Source of the DNA: Klebsiella pneumoniae
Lineage (GTDB): Bacteria > Myxococcota_A > UBA9042
Reading direction: 5' to 3'
Assembly (NCBI GenBank): GCA_945889325.1
Contig: CAMDBH010000014.1
Location: 1-58,226 of the forward strand
DNA length: 58,226 bases
In this document: piece after piece, positions 44,951 through 52,602 of the stretch
How positions within the stretch are numbered: the first letter of the stretch is position 1
Layout of the letters: every line of letters starts with the position of its first letter
The notes under the pieces: generated by a model
The model's database searches: none
What the model was told of the DNA's origin: nothing
The model's input: the letters and a program-made list of their open reading frames with translations, nothing else
Made by a program: the position numbers and the translations under genes

Positions 44951-45734
44951 ATTTAGCGAACGAAGGCTGGCAAGCAACAGCGCGGCGTTTGGGGTGCAAC
45001 GCCGCTAGACGAGCTAGCTCAAGTGCATGATCTCCTGCGCAAACCTTGTGCGCGGGCGTGTTGCGCAGGCTGTCGCAAGCCCAACTAGATCGGCCTGGAC
45101 TGCCGCGCTCGACTACGCGCAACGGCGTCGGCGAACGGCGCCAGGAACTGCCGAGCTTGCCGTCGGCGGTGGGCGAAATGCGTTCAAGCGCCATACCGGG
45201 GACCGCTTTGGGCCACGGCTTTTTGCGGTGCCATTGCACAACGTCGACCGTTGTTTGGCGCCATCGTAGCTCCAATCGCCCAGCTTGATTAGGTAATTTT
45301 AGGCCGCGCACCTTGGCTTCGTTGGGGCCGTAGCCTTGCGGGGTCAGCAGCGCAATTTCGCCTGCGCGCAAGACGGGCGCGCGCGGGCGCTCGGGCATGA
45401 CCCATTTGCCGGACGGCAAAAGCAATGAAATATCTGCAAGTCGCACTGGTTCGCCGGACAAATTTGCCAGCTCGACAAATTCTCCAGCGCTGTCCTCCAA
45501 CAGCAAGGGATCGACCATCATTTCCGAGATCAGCAAACGCGGCGGCTGCCAATTCGCCGTCGGCGCGGCGTACACAACCGTAGGCGGCGCGGGCAAGTCC
45601 ACAGCGGCCGTTCGCCCAGCCGTCGACGGCGTGGATGTCGGCACCACGGAGAAGGTGTCACCTGCGCGGCTGCAACCGCCGACCATCAAAGATAAAAATG
45701 TCAGAATGAGCAAGTGAACAAGTTGGCGTATCAC
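44949..45734 (-). CDS. Lipoprotein with lamin-tail domain
   Basis: A 261-residue predicted lipoprotein. The signal 'VHLLILTFLSLMVGGCSRAG' ends in lipobox 'MVGGC'. A Ser/Thr/Pro linker is followed by an LTD (lamin-tail) fold: 'PPRLLISEMMVDPLLLEDSA', 'GEFVELANLSGEPVRLADIS' and 'PNQAGRLELRW'. LTD domains in bacteria occur on surface-anchored or secreted proteins and nucleases; no nuclease domain is seen here. The GTG at 45734 has GGAGG 8 nt upstream and gives a clean signal peptide, so I prefer it to the TTG at 45785. It converges on the tRNA, and its stop codon overlaps the second 99-bp repeat. Confidence 0.85.
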   Translation of the reverse strand: MIRQLVHLLILTFLSLMVGGCSRAGDTFSVVPTSTPSTAGRTAAVDLPAPPTVVYAAPTANWQPPRLLISEMMVDPLLLEDSAGEFVELANLSGEPVRLADISLLLPSGKWVMPERPRAPVLRAGEIALLTPQGYGPNEAKVRGLKLPNQAGRLELRWRQTTVDVVQWHRKKPWPKAVPGMALERISPTADGKLGSSWRRSPTPLRVVERGSPGRSSWACDSLRNTPAHKVCAGDHALELARLAALHPKRRAVACQPSFAK

Positions 45735-45852
45735 GGGCGTTTCCTCCGGCCGCCGGTTTGTCGCGGCCGTGGTGCGCTTTTGCAAAATGTGTGCCGCTCG
45801 GTCGCTGCACGTGTTTGTTGTATTTAGGGCATTTTTTTGCCGCCCATCGGGT

Positions 45853-45912
45853 CGGTGAGACCAGTCTCGCCCAGTCTCAGTTGGTCTCAGTTGGTCTCAG
45901 TTGGTCTCACCG
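45853..45912. repeat. Tandem TTGGTCTCAG decamers inside an inverted repeat
   Basis: Units CCAGTCTCGC, CCAGTCTCAG, TTGGTCTCAG, TTGGTCTCAG and TTGGTCTCAC run head to tail from 45861 to 45910. The outer arms CGGTGAGACCA (45853-45863) and TGGTCTCACCG (45902-45912) are exact reverse complements. The spacing of one helical turn suggests a cooperative protein-binding site, or simple slippage. Confidence 0.85.
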
Positions 45913-46019
45913 CGGGCGCAACAAGCGCGATCGTCAAATCGACTGCCGGATTTTTGCGTGCCTGCCGCCGATGCTGCGTTTTCAGTGGCACTTTTGTTCA
46001 CTATTGTCGTTTGCGTGTC

Positions 46020-46047
46020 TTGACAAGCGGGTGTTTGCGCTTACAAT
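46020..46047 (+). promoter_or_regulatory. Sigma-70-like promoter for the PEGA gene
   Basis: TTGACA (46020-46025), a 16-base spacer, TACAAT (46042-46047; 5 of 6), about 90 bases before the ATG. Confidence 0.65.
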
Positions 46048-46137
46048 CCCGCGTTTCTAACGCACACTGGCGGGTGCCTTGTTTTGTTGCCCTGAAGTTT
46101 TCGGCCCGTTTTTGCAGCTGGCCACGTAGGATGATCC

Positions 46138-47682
46138 ATGCAGAACCGATTCAGAACCAAAGCGGGATTTGCCCGAACTACAGCGATCGCTGTGCTTTTT
46201 GCGTGGCTCGCTCCGAGCGCAGTTGCGCTAGCTGCTGAGGGCGAGGTCGAGCGCACGCTTGCAATCGTCGAATTGCGCACCGGAAACGAAGCTAGCCCGC
46301 TGACCACGGATTACCTCAAGGAAGTGGGTCAGGCGTTTCGCGATGAAAACAGCGGTGATTACATCTTGGTGGCGCCGGAAAAAGGCGCGGAGAAATTGCG
46401 CAAAGATCGCGATCAAGTGCCGACCGCGCTGACCGAGGAACGGCGCGCCGCGCTGACCGAGGCGCGAAAAAAAGGCATTGAATACTTAGACAACGCCGAC
46501 GCGGCCAACGCGATCAAGGCACTGCAGGCTGCTGAAGCCAAGTACCGAGCAGCCATCGCTGCTCCGGGTGCGGACGACGCAATTCGCAAAGAATATCTGG
46601 ACGTTTTGGCGCAGTTGGCGACAGCCTACGTGATTTCAAAAGACAAAGACGCGGCCTCGGAAGTTTTTCGCACCGTCATCACGGCATTCGGCTTGAAAGC
46701 CCAAGTCACCGATGACAACTATCGTCCCGATGTTGTTGAGCTTTTCAAGGCCGTTGTCAAAGAAGTCAACGCGCTGAAAAAGGGCTCGCTCGAAGTCACT
46801 TCGACAACGCCGGGGGCACACATCATCTTGTCCGGCATCGATCGCGGTGCAACACCCTTCACCGTTGCTGATTTGATTCCAGGCACTTATGCCGTGCGCT
46901 TGCAGCAAGAAAAGACGACTTCACTGCTGCATCGCGTCAAAATCGCCGGCGGCGGTGCGAGCAAGCTCAACGTCGACGTGGAGTTTGAGACCCACCTCGT
47001 GATCGATGACAAGCAAGTGGGTTTGTCCTATTCGGATTTTGACGCCGCTGGCAAACGTTTGCAAAACGACGCGGTCGCACTTGGCCGCGAGTTGGAAGTC
47101 AACATGGTGTGTGTGGTTGGCGTCATGGACGGCAAACTGCAAGCGCTGTTGATCGATGTGGCGGGCAACAAAATCACCCGCAGTTCCAGCAACAAGGTGC
47201 CGCAAGTCGGCATTTCCAAACGCGCCGTGGCAAGCGTGGTCAAGACCATCCTGGGCGAATCGAAAAAACCGGAAGAAGTTGTCATCGGTGAGAAACCGGC
47301 GCCTGCACCTGCGGGTGGTTGGTACACCTCGGTACCGGGTTGGATCGCTGGCGGTTTGGGGCTAGGCGGTTTGGGGCTCGGCGCGGCGAACGCCGGCAAC
47401 CTCAGCAGCGCGGCGGTGGAGGTGACCTCGGACGAAGAAGCGCAAAAAATTCAGACAGGTCGCACGCTGGCTGGCGTCGGTTTCGGGTTGGGTGCCGCGT
47501 TGATTGGCGTTTCGGTTTATTTCTTTTACGCCAAAGCCAAATCGAGCGCAGCGCCCGACGCACCCGCGGCGACGTGGCTGCTGCCAAACGGCTCAAACCT
47601 TGGCCTACCCCCTGTGCAACTGGGCAACGCGCCAGTGCATTTTGTGATGCCTGCGCAGTCCTCAGCGCTGCCCGCCCAGTAG
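46138..47682 (+). CDS. Exported PEGA-domain protein
   Basis: A 514-residue exported protein. The signal peptide ends near 'APSAVALAAEG'. Residues 100-210 are helical, TPR-like ('ALQAAEAKYRAAIAAPGADD'). A PEGA domain follows at about residues 217-265: 'GSLEVTSTTPGAHIILSGID' then 'GATPFTVADLIPGTYAVRLQ'. Gly-rich hydrophobic segments near residues 398-415 ('IAGGLGLGGLGLGAANAG') and 438-462 may be membrane segments. PEGA domains are common on surface or periplasmic proteins of this bacterial group and are thought to bind glycan or protein partners; no precise role can be assigned. It has its own promoter and precedes trmN6 by 19 bases. Confidence 0.82.
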   Translation: MQNRFRTKAGFARTTAIAVLFAWLAPSAVALAAEGEVERTLAIVELRTGNEASPLTTDYLKEVGQAFRDENSGDYILVAPEKGAEKLRKDRDQVPTALTEERRAALTEARKKGIEYLDNADAANAIKALQAAEAKYRAAIAAPGADDAIRKEYLDVLAQLATAYVISKDKDAASEVFRTVITAFGLKAQVTDDNYRPDVVELFKAVVKEVNALKKGSLEVTSTTPGAHIILSGIDRGATPFTVADLIPGTYAVRLQQEKTTSLLHRVKIAGGGASKLNVDVEFETHLVIDDKQVGLSYSDFDAAGKRLQNDAVALGRELEVNMVCVVGVMDGKLQALLIDVAGNKITRSSSNKVPQVGISKRAVASVVKTILGESKKPEEVVIGEKPAPAPAGGWYTSVPGWIAGGLGLGGLGLGAANAGNLSSAAVEVTSDEEAQKIQTGRTLAGVGFGLGAALIGVSVYFFYAKAKSSAAPDAPAATWLLPNGSNLGLPPVQLGNAPVHFVMPAQSSALPAQ

Positions 47683-47701
47683 CCGGCCGAAGCGATCGCC
47701 C

Positions 47702-48475
47702 ATGCCGCACACCGGCGAATTGCTGCCCAACACCGATGAAACCCGCGACCGCCTTTTGCGCGATCGCGTCGAGCTGTTGCAATCCCGACGCGGCTATCGC
47801 ACTTCCGTCGACGCGATGGCGCTGGCATGGTACGCCGCGCCGCACTTGCAACCGGGTATGATCGCAGTTGATTTGGGTGCTGGCACCGGTCTGGTGTCGA
47901 TTCTTTTGGCCAAAGCGCAACCGCAAGCTCAGTTGCAGTTGGTCGAATTTCAGTGTGATCTCGCGGCGCGAGCCGGACGCAATTTGCGCCTGAACGGCGT
48001 GTCCGATCGCGCAACCGTGCTGATTCACGATCTGGCAGAACCGGCGCCGCGTTTGCCGCAAGTGCAATTGGTCGTTAGCAACCCGCCGTACTACTTGCTT
48101 TGCAACGGAACGCCGCCCCAACACCCCGAACGCAAAGGCGCTCATTGCGAATCTACGGCCACGTTGGCGCGTTTTGCCGAGGTCGCTGCCGAGTTGCTCG
48201 CCGCGGACGGGGTGTTTTGCCTGATTTATCCAATGCTGCCGGAGAAAGTGATTTTTGCCATGCAGAGCGCGGGGTTGTCGGATATTTGCTGGTCGCCGCT
48301 GCTGCACCGTTTGGGCGACGCACACGCTGTGCGGATGCTCGCGACCGCGCGCGCAGGCAAGGCGCAAATCACCCAGACCGCGCCGATTTGGCTGCATCCG
48401 ACCGAGGCCGCCGACTGCACGTATACTGCTGAAATTGAGCAGTTTTTGGCAGCGATGCCGGCGATGCCCCACTAA
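47702..48475 (+). CDS. trmN6: tRNA1(Val) adenine-N6 methyltransferase-like
   Basis: A 257-residue class I SAM-dependent methyltransferase of the TrmN6 (YfiC) group, which methylates A37 of tRNA-Val in the cytoplasm. It shows 'GYRTSVDAMALAWYA' near residue 31 (the family's 'GfrfsiDs-lLA' region), SAM motif I 'AVDLGAGTGLVSILLA' (residues 55-70), and the N6-adenine catalytic 'VVSNPPYY' (127-130 NPPY). Other N6-adenine RNA or protein methyltransferases share NPPY, so the substrate is inferred from overall similarity. It follows the PEGA gene closely. Confidence 0.82.
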   Translation: MPHTGELLPNTDETRDRLLRDRVELLQSRRGYRTSVDAMALAWYAAPHLQPGMIAVDLGAGTGLVSILLAKAQPQAQLQLVEFQCDLAARAGRNLRLNGVSDRATVLIHDLAEPAPRLPQVQLVVSNPPYYLLCNGTPPQHPERKGAHCESTATLARFAEVAAELLAADGVFCLIYPMLPEKVIFAMQSAGLSDICWSPLLHRLGDAHAVRMLATARAGKAQITQTAPIWLHPTEAADCTYTAEIEQFLAAMPAMPH

Positions 48476-48489
48476 AAAGCAACAAAATT

Positions 48490-48636
48490 TGCGGTGCCCG
48501 CACCCGAATGCTAACTTGATTCAAGAGGACGCGCTGCCGGGCCTCAAAGAGACGAGGCAAAGGCCGGCAGCGCAGATGACTGAATCAATCGCTCACGTCG
48601 AGCGTCTTATTCTCAGTGCCGACAACTAACTGTCGG
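48490..48636 (+). ncRNA. Candidate structured leader RNA
   Basis: The gap before the 64-codon gene folds, by inspection, into a series of stems. P1 is 48490-48502 (TGCGG/CCGCA). P2 is nested: TTGATTCA (48516-48523) with TGAATCAA (48581-48588), GCGCTGCCGG (48531-48540) with CCGGCAGCGC (48564-48573), and GCCTC (48541-48545) with GAGGC (48554-48558). P3 is CGCTC/GAGCG (48590-48604). P4 is CCGACA/TGTCGG (48619-48636). P4 overlaps the first bases of the GGAGG ribosome site. The symmetric 7x7 internal loop of P2 reads AGAGGAC/AGATGAC. No known RNA family is recognised. Confidence 0.5.
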
Positions 48637-48644
48637 AGGGCGTC

Positions 48645-48839
48645 ATGCTGGACGGATTCATCATCGAGCAAATCAGGCGTCGCGAGCTGAAAGACGATCG
48701 TCCTCAGCCGCGTTTGCCGCAACCCGGTCAATTTGAATTTGAAGAGCCGCCCGAGGCCCCCAAACGCCGCCGCCGTGAAACCGATCGCGATGCCGATTGC
48801 GAAGACGACAATGACGGTATGATCATCATCGAAATGTAG
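48645..48839 (+). CDS. Small charged protein (64 aa)
   Basis: A 64-residue protein beginning 'MLDGFIIEQIRRRE', then Pro- and Arg-rich 'PRLPQPGQFEFEEPPEAPKR', an acidic stretch, and a hydrophobic end 'GMIIIEM'. Short proteins with this opening and a closing 'IIxM' are, to my knowledge, common but uncharacterised in Myxococcota-type genomes. Strong coding support comes from a GGAGG 5 nt before the ATG and its position just after a structured leader. It has no membrane segment or signal. Function unknown. Confidence 0.78.
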   Translation: MLDGFIIEQIRRRELKDDRPQPRLPQPGQFEFEEPPEAPKRRRRETDRDADCEDDNDGMIIIEM

Positions 48840-48846
48840 GGATGGT

Positions 48847-49461
48847 TTAAATTTCGCTGCGGTTGACAATCACGCGCGAAATCAAGCCATAAGCCACCGC
48901 TTCGGCTGCAGTCAGCCAGTAATCGCGGTGGGTATCGGCTTCAATCCGCTCGAACGGCTGCCCCGTTTCCGCCGCGAGTAATTCATTGATACGCTTGCGG
49001 GTTTTGATGATCTCGTTGGCGGTGATTTCCAGATCGCTCGCTGGGCCATAAACCGAACCAGAAATCAGCGGTTGGTGAATCAACAGCCGCGTGTTCGGCA
49101 GCGCGAGGCGGTCCTCTTTTTTCGCGCCGAGCAAGATGACCGTCGCGATCGAAGCCGCTAAGCCTGAACAGATAATTCGCGTGCGCGGTTGGATAAAACG
49201 CAACACGTCGTAAATCGCAAAACCGGCCGTCACACTGCCGCCGGGCGAATTGATAAACAGGGTGATCGGCGCATCTTTGTCCATCGCTTCGAGAATCAGC
49301 AGTTCGCCAATCACCCGCGTGGCGGTTTTTTCGTCAATCGCGCTGCCGATCTGAATGGTGCGCGACTCGATTAGGCGATCGGCCATGCTCGGACGGTTGG
49401 CGTCGCCTTCCTTTTTCTCCTGATCCGGTGCGGGATTGTCGTTCAAAAATGGCTGACTCAT
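48847..49461 (-). CDS. clpP: ClpP-family protease subunit
   Basis: A 204-residue ClpP serine peptidase. The triad is Ser104 in 'CSGLAASIATVILLGA', His129 in 'NTRLLIHQP', and Asp176 in 'RIEADTHRDYWLTA'. The oligomerisation region 'TLFINSPGGSVTAGFAIYD' is intact. The Ser motif reads GLAAS rather than the usual GQAAS, and the N-terminus ('NDNPAPDQEKKEGDANRPS') is unlike main ClpP, so this looks like the second-paralogue type rather than the canonical partner of ClpX. No clpX, clpA or tig is adjacent. I chose the ATG at 49461 (GGAG upstream); an upstream ATG at 49533 would run into the aminotransferase gene. Confidence 0.9.
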   Translation of the reverse strand: MSQPFLNDNPAPDQEKKEGDANRPSMADRLIESRTIQIGSAIDEKTATRVIGELLILEAMDKDAPITLFINSPGGSVTAGFAIYDVLRFIQPRTRIICSGLAASIATVILLGAKKEDRLALPNTRLLIHQPLISGSVYGPASDLEITANEIIKTRKRINELLAAETGQPFERIEADTHRDYWLTAAEAVAYGLISRVIVNRSEI

Positions 49462-49504
49462 CAAAAGCTCCGACTGCAACTGAAATAGCTGAGGTGACAG
49501 GTTA

Positions 49505-50626
49505 TCACGCCAAGGCGTGCGCGACCACTTCAATCACCCGCGCGCGCTCGTATTCCGTCAAGCCGGGATAAATCGGCAGGGCCAGCACTTCCTCGCAGGC
49601 TTTTTCCGCATTCGGCAACGGCACAAATGGCCCAGCCGCGGCCAGAGCGCCCTGCGTATGTAGCGCAGATGGATAGTAAATTGCGTTGCCAACCCCTGCA
49701 GCATCCAAAGTAGCCTTGACGTGATCGCGTTGGGGCGACCTGATCACATATTGATTCCAAGCATGACCCGCTGTCATTGCAGGCAGTTGCAACCGTTCAG
49801 GCCTGGTTTCTGCCAAGGGACGCAAAGCGTGATCGTAAGCCGTCGCATTCTGCGCACGCAGCAGCAGCCAAGAATCCAGTTGCGGCAACAGCACTTGCAG
49901 AAATGCCGCGTGCAATGCGTCCAAGCGGAAATTGCCGCCGAGGTGGGTGTGCTGATAGCGCACGGAGCATCCGTGCTGGCGCTTTTCACGCACGCGCTTG
50001 GCCAAATCCGCGTCATCGCTAAAGAAGGCCCCGCCGTCGCCAAGGGTGCCCAAGTTTTTGGCCGGAAAAAAGCTCAAAGTGCCGGCCACTCCGGCCCGGC
50101 CGGCATGGCGTAGGTCGCCTGCGCGCGCGCCGATAGCCTGCGCACAATCTTCAACCAACACGCCGCCTTTGGCCCGGCAGAGCGCCGCGACCTCGGTCAA
50201 GGGCTGCGGTTCACCAAATAAGTGCACGTTCAAAATGCCGCGGGTATTGGCCGTCCAAGCTCGCTCGTAATCCCGCAAATCCGGATAAAACTTGCCCGGT
50301 GCGATGTCGACAAAAACTGGGCGCAAATCAGCGCGCAAGATCGAGGTCGCCGAAGCGATAAACGTAAATGGCGTTGTCAAAATCTCTGAATTTTTGGGCA
50401 AATCCAGCGCCATCAAGGTGGCAAGCAGCGCATCGGTGCCGCTTGACAGGCCAACCACGTGCTCGGCACCGACGTACTGAGCCAATTGTTTTTCAAATGC
50501 CAGCACTTCTGGCCCGAGCACGAAAATCCCGTGGCGCAAACAGCGCTCAAGCGCCAGGTGCAATTCGGGCTTCAGCGGTTCAAGAACACGCGCCAAGTCA
50601 AACAAGGGCACTTTGGCTGAAGTCAT
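49505..50626 (-). CDS. DegT/DnrJ/EryC1/StrS sugar aminotransferase
   Basis: A 373-residue PLP enzyme that installs an amino group on a nucleotide-linked keto sugar. Marks: 'VVGLSSGTDALLATLMAL', 'TTPFTFIASATSILRA', 'VEDCAQAIGA', and the PLP lysine in 'SFFPAKNLGTLGDGGAFF' (Lys190). Its ATG overlaps the stop of the upstream oxidoreductase/acyltransferase fusion (ATGA). Together these resemble the WbpB-WbpE-WbpD route, in which UDP-GlcNAcA is oxidised at C3, aminated, then N-acetylated. The upstream dehydrogenase (WbpA-like) is not in the window. Confidence 0.9.
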   Translation of the reverse strand: MTSAKVPLFDLARVLEPLKPELHLALERCLRHGIFVLGPEVLAFEKQLAQYVGAEHVVGLSSGTDALLATLMALDLPKNSEILTTPFTFIASATSILRADLRPVFVDIAPGKFYPDLRDYERAWTANTRGILNVHLFGEPQPLTEVAALCRAKGGVLVEDCAQAIGARAGDLRHAGRAGVAGTLSFFPAKNLGTLGDGGAFFSDDADLAKRVREKRQHGCSVRYQHTHLGGNFRLDALHAAFLQVLLPQLDSWLLLRAQNATAYDHALRPLAETRPERLQLPAMTAGHAWNQYVIRSPQRDHVKATLDAAGVGNAIYYPSALHTQGALAAAGPFVPLPNAEKACEEVLALPIYPGLTEYERARVIEVVAHALA

Positions 50627-52248
50627 GCGATATGCTCAGAATTTGCTGCTGTTTCAGAGATCGCCCGCGCGGAAAGGGCCACAAACGCGCGGCCGCAGCG
50701 CTCACATTCCGCAGTTTGGGCGGTGTGCACGGGCAGAGAAAACGGCAATTTTTCACCACAAGTGCAGACCCAACCGCGCACAATGGCTGGATTGCCGCTG
50801 ACCAATGCGTGGGCCGGTACGTCCTTGGTGACCACCGCACCCGCACCGACAAAGCTGTATTGTCCCAGTGTGTTACCGCAAATGATCGTGGCGTTGGCGC
50901 CGATGCTGACACCGCGGTGAACGATCGTGCGCGCGAACTCACTTTTGCGGTTGACTTCAGCGCGGGGTCTGGTGACGTTGGTGAAAACGCAGCTGGGGCC
51001 GCAAAACACGCCGTCGCCCAATTCTACGCCGTCGTAGATCGAGACGTTGTTTTGTACGCGGACGCGATCGCCTAAAATGGCGCGGCCTTGGACAAAGACA
51101 TTTTGGCCCAAACTGCAATCGCGGCCAATTTTTGCCCCATCCATCACGTGGACGAAATGCCAAATTTTGGTCTCAGCGCCGATGCTGGCGCGATCGCCGA
51201 CGAGGGCCGTTTCATGAATCTGCACGCCGGGATGACGCTGTTGGGCCTGGCTTTGGGCCCCCAGCACCACCGGCGCGCCGCTGGATCGCAGCGATCGCTC
51301 GGCAGCGTCGAGCACGGTGAGCACGCGCAGCCCCTCGTGCCCGTCCGCGATCATCGGTTGCAGCGGATCCGCGATCGCCGTCAAGAAGGCCTGCATTTCC
51401 TGGCGAAGGGGTTCGATATCCGGCAATGCGATCCTTTCGGGCTCGGCTTTTTTCGCTTGTGGCACGCCGTCGTGCCATTCAACACCATGGCGATAAAGCA
51501 GAAGCTTTTCTTGCAACGGCAAGCGATCGTCAAAAACGGCCATTGCGTCTTGGCCGATCACAACAAGGCGTTGCTCCTTAAATGGATGCAGCCACGACAC
51601 GTAAATGTGCGCTTGCACTCCGTTTTCCCAACTCAGGTGCGTAACGGTTGAATCGGCGATCTTCGGATGCAGAAAATAGCCACCCGTTGCCGTTACTTGG
51701 GTAGGCATCGCGCCGGTAAGCCGCAACATCACAGCGATATCGTGCGGCGCAAACGACCACAGGCTGTTTTCCTCGCGGCGGATGCGCCCGAGGTTGAGGC
51801 GATTGGAGTACAAATATTGCAAACGCCCCAAAGTGCCTTGCTTAATCAGCTGTTCCAGCGCAACGACCGCAGGATGGTGGTGCAGGAGGTGGCCGACCAT
51901 GAGCACGATGCGGTGTTTTTGCGCCAAATCGATGAGCGGCTGACATTCATCCACCCGCAGCGCCAAGGGCTTTTCAACAAACACGTGTTGCTTTCTGGAT
52001 AGATACAGCTGGGCCAATTCAGCATGCTGCGCAGCCGGAGCCGCGATGGCGACGGCCAAATGCACGGGCACGGCCAGCGGATCGGCGACAATTACTGCGG
52101 TTGGGTAAAGCTTTTTTGCGTCTTCGCGTCCGGCGGCGTCTGTTTCGCACACGCAGGCAAGCGCGCCCAAGGCGTGCAAATTGCGGGCCAAATTGCGGCC
52201 CCACGGCCCAAAACCGATGAGCGCTACTTGTGGCGGAAGCTGCTGCAC
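50623..52248 (-). CDS. Fused sugar oxidoreductase (Gfo/Idh/MocA) and N-acyltransferase
   Basis: A 541-residue two-domain enzyme. Residues 1-330 are a Gfo/Idh/MocA NAD-dependent oxidoreductase: 'VALIGFGPWGRNLARNL', 'HVFVEKPLALRVDE' and 'GHLLHHHPAV'. Residues 345-500 are a left-handed beta-helix acyltransferase with hexapeptide repeats, for example 'IGAETKIWHFVHVMDGAKIG' and 'GQYSFVGAGAVVTKDVPAHA'. The C-terminus has 'GWVCTCGEKLPF' and 'ECERCGRAF', a small zinc-ribbon-like unit. The activities correspond to WbpB and WbpD combined, flanking the aminotransferase step encoded next. The GTG start has GAGGTG 5 nt upstream. Product is probably a diacetamido-sugar for surface glycan. Confidence 0.9.
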   Translation of the reverse strand: MQQLPPQVALIGFGPWGRNLARNLHALGALACVCETDAAGREDAKKLYPTAVIVADPLAVPVHLAVAIAAPAAQHAELAQLYLSRKQHVFVEKPLALRVDECQPLIDLAQKHRIVLMVGHLLHHHPAVVALEQLIKQGTLGRLQYLYSNRLNLGRIRREENSLWSFAPHDIAVMLRLTGAMPTQVTATGGYFLHPKIADSTVTHLSWENGVQAHIYVSWLHPFKEQRLVVIGQDAMAVFDDRLPLQEKLLLYRHGVEWHDGVPQAKKAEPERIALPDIEPLRQEMQAFLTAIADPLQPMIADGHEGLRVLTVLDAAERSLRSSGAPVVLGAQSQAQQRHPGVQIHETALVGDRASIGAETKIWHFVHVMDGAKIGRDCSLGQNVFVQGRAILGDRVRVQNNVSIYDGVELGDGVFCGPSCVFTNVTRPRAEVNRKSEFARTIVHRGVSIGANATIICGNTLGQYSFVGAGAVVTKDVPAHALVSGNPAIVRGWVCTCGEKLPFSLPVHTAQTAECERCGRAFVALSARAISETAANSEHIA

Positions 52249-52413
52249 GATTCACCTCGTCCGCGGCGGCAGACGCGCGGTATGTTGCGCGCGCGCGTCG
52301 GCGATCTCAAGCGGCAGGTGCAATCGCGTTGTTTGAACGCGGCTTTAGAGGGCGTAGCTAAAATATGTCGGTACGAGCGCAACGAGGCGCCCGAAAGGCG
52401 AGGCGGAGGTCAC

Positions 52414-52456
52414 CAACGCGCTTTCGGCGTACTAGCGGTACGTCGGAAGTGCGTTG
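52414..52456. repeat. 19-bp hairpin with G-U compensated positions
   Basis: Arm 52414-52432 pairs with 52438-52456 around the 5-base loop TAGCG. Sixteen pairs are Watson-Crick and the other three are G-U when transcribed from the plus strand, so the RNA stem would be unbroken. No T-run follows directly. Confidence 0.7.
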
Positions 52457-52537
52457 GGGTTCGACAACAAAGCATGTCGGGATGCATCGTTACGCGCAGT
52501 AGACGTTTTTTTAGCTACACCCTCTTATGCCAAAAGA

Positions 52538-52566
52538 TTGGCGCTGCGGCACAAAATGGCTATGAT
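52538..52566 (+). promoter_or_regulatory. Sigma-70-like promoter for the lytic transglycosylase
   Basis: TTGGCG (52538-52543; 4 of 6), a 17-base spacer, TATGAT (52561-52566; 5 of 6). It predicts a leader of about 30 nt before the GTG at 52603 and so supports that start over longer ones. Confidence 0.6.
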
Positions 52567-52602
52567 CGGGTGTTGAAGAGGTGGGCAAAACGGAGTGTGC
52601 AC

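Larger units (their letters stand above)
45735..46137. other. Divergent intergenic region with decamer repeats
   Basis: A 403-base gap between divergent genes. It contains five tandem 10-base units (45861-45910), flanked by an 11-bp inverted repeat, and a good promoter for the downstream PEGA gene at 46020-46047. The small open frames here look spurious. Confidence 0.7.
52249..52602. other. Intergenic region with long RNA-type hairpin
   Basis: A 354-base gap between divergent genes. It contains a 19-bp hairpin (52414-52456) and a good promoter (52538-52566) for the transglycosylase gene. An open frame on the plus strand continues through it from 52024, but it lacks coding character before 52603. 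Confidence 0.65.
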
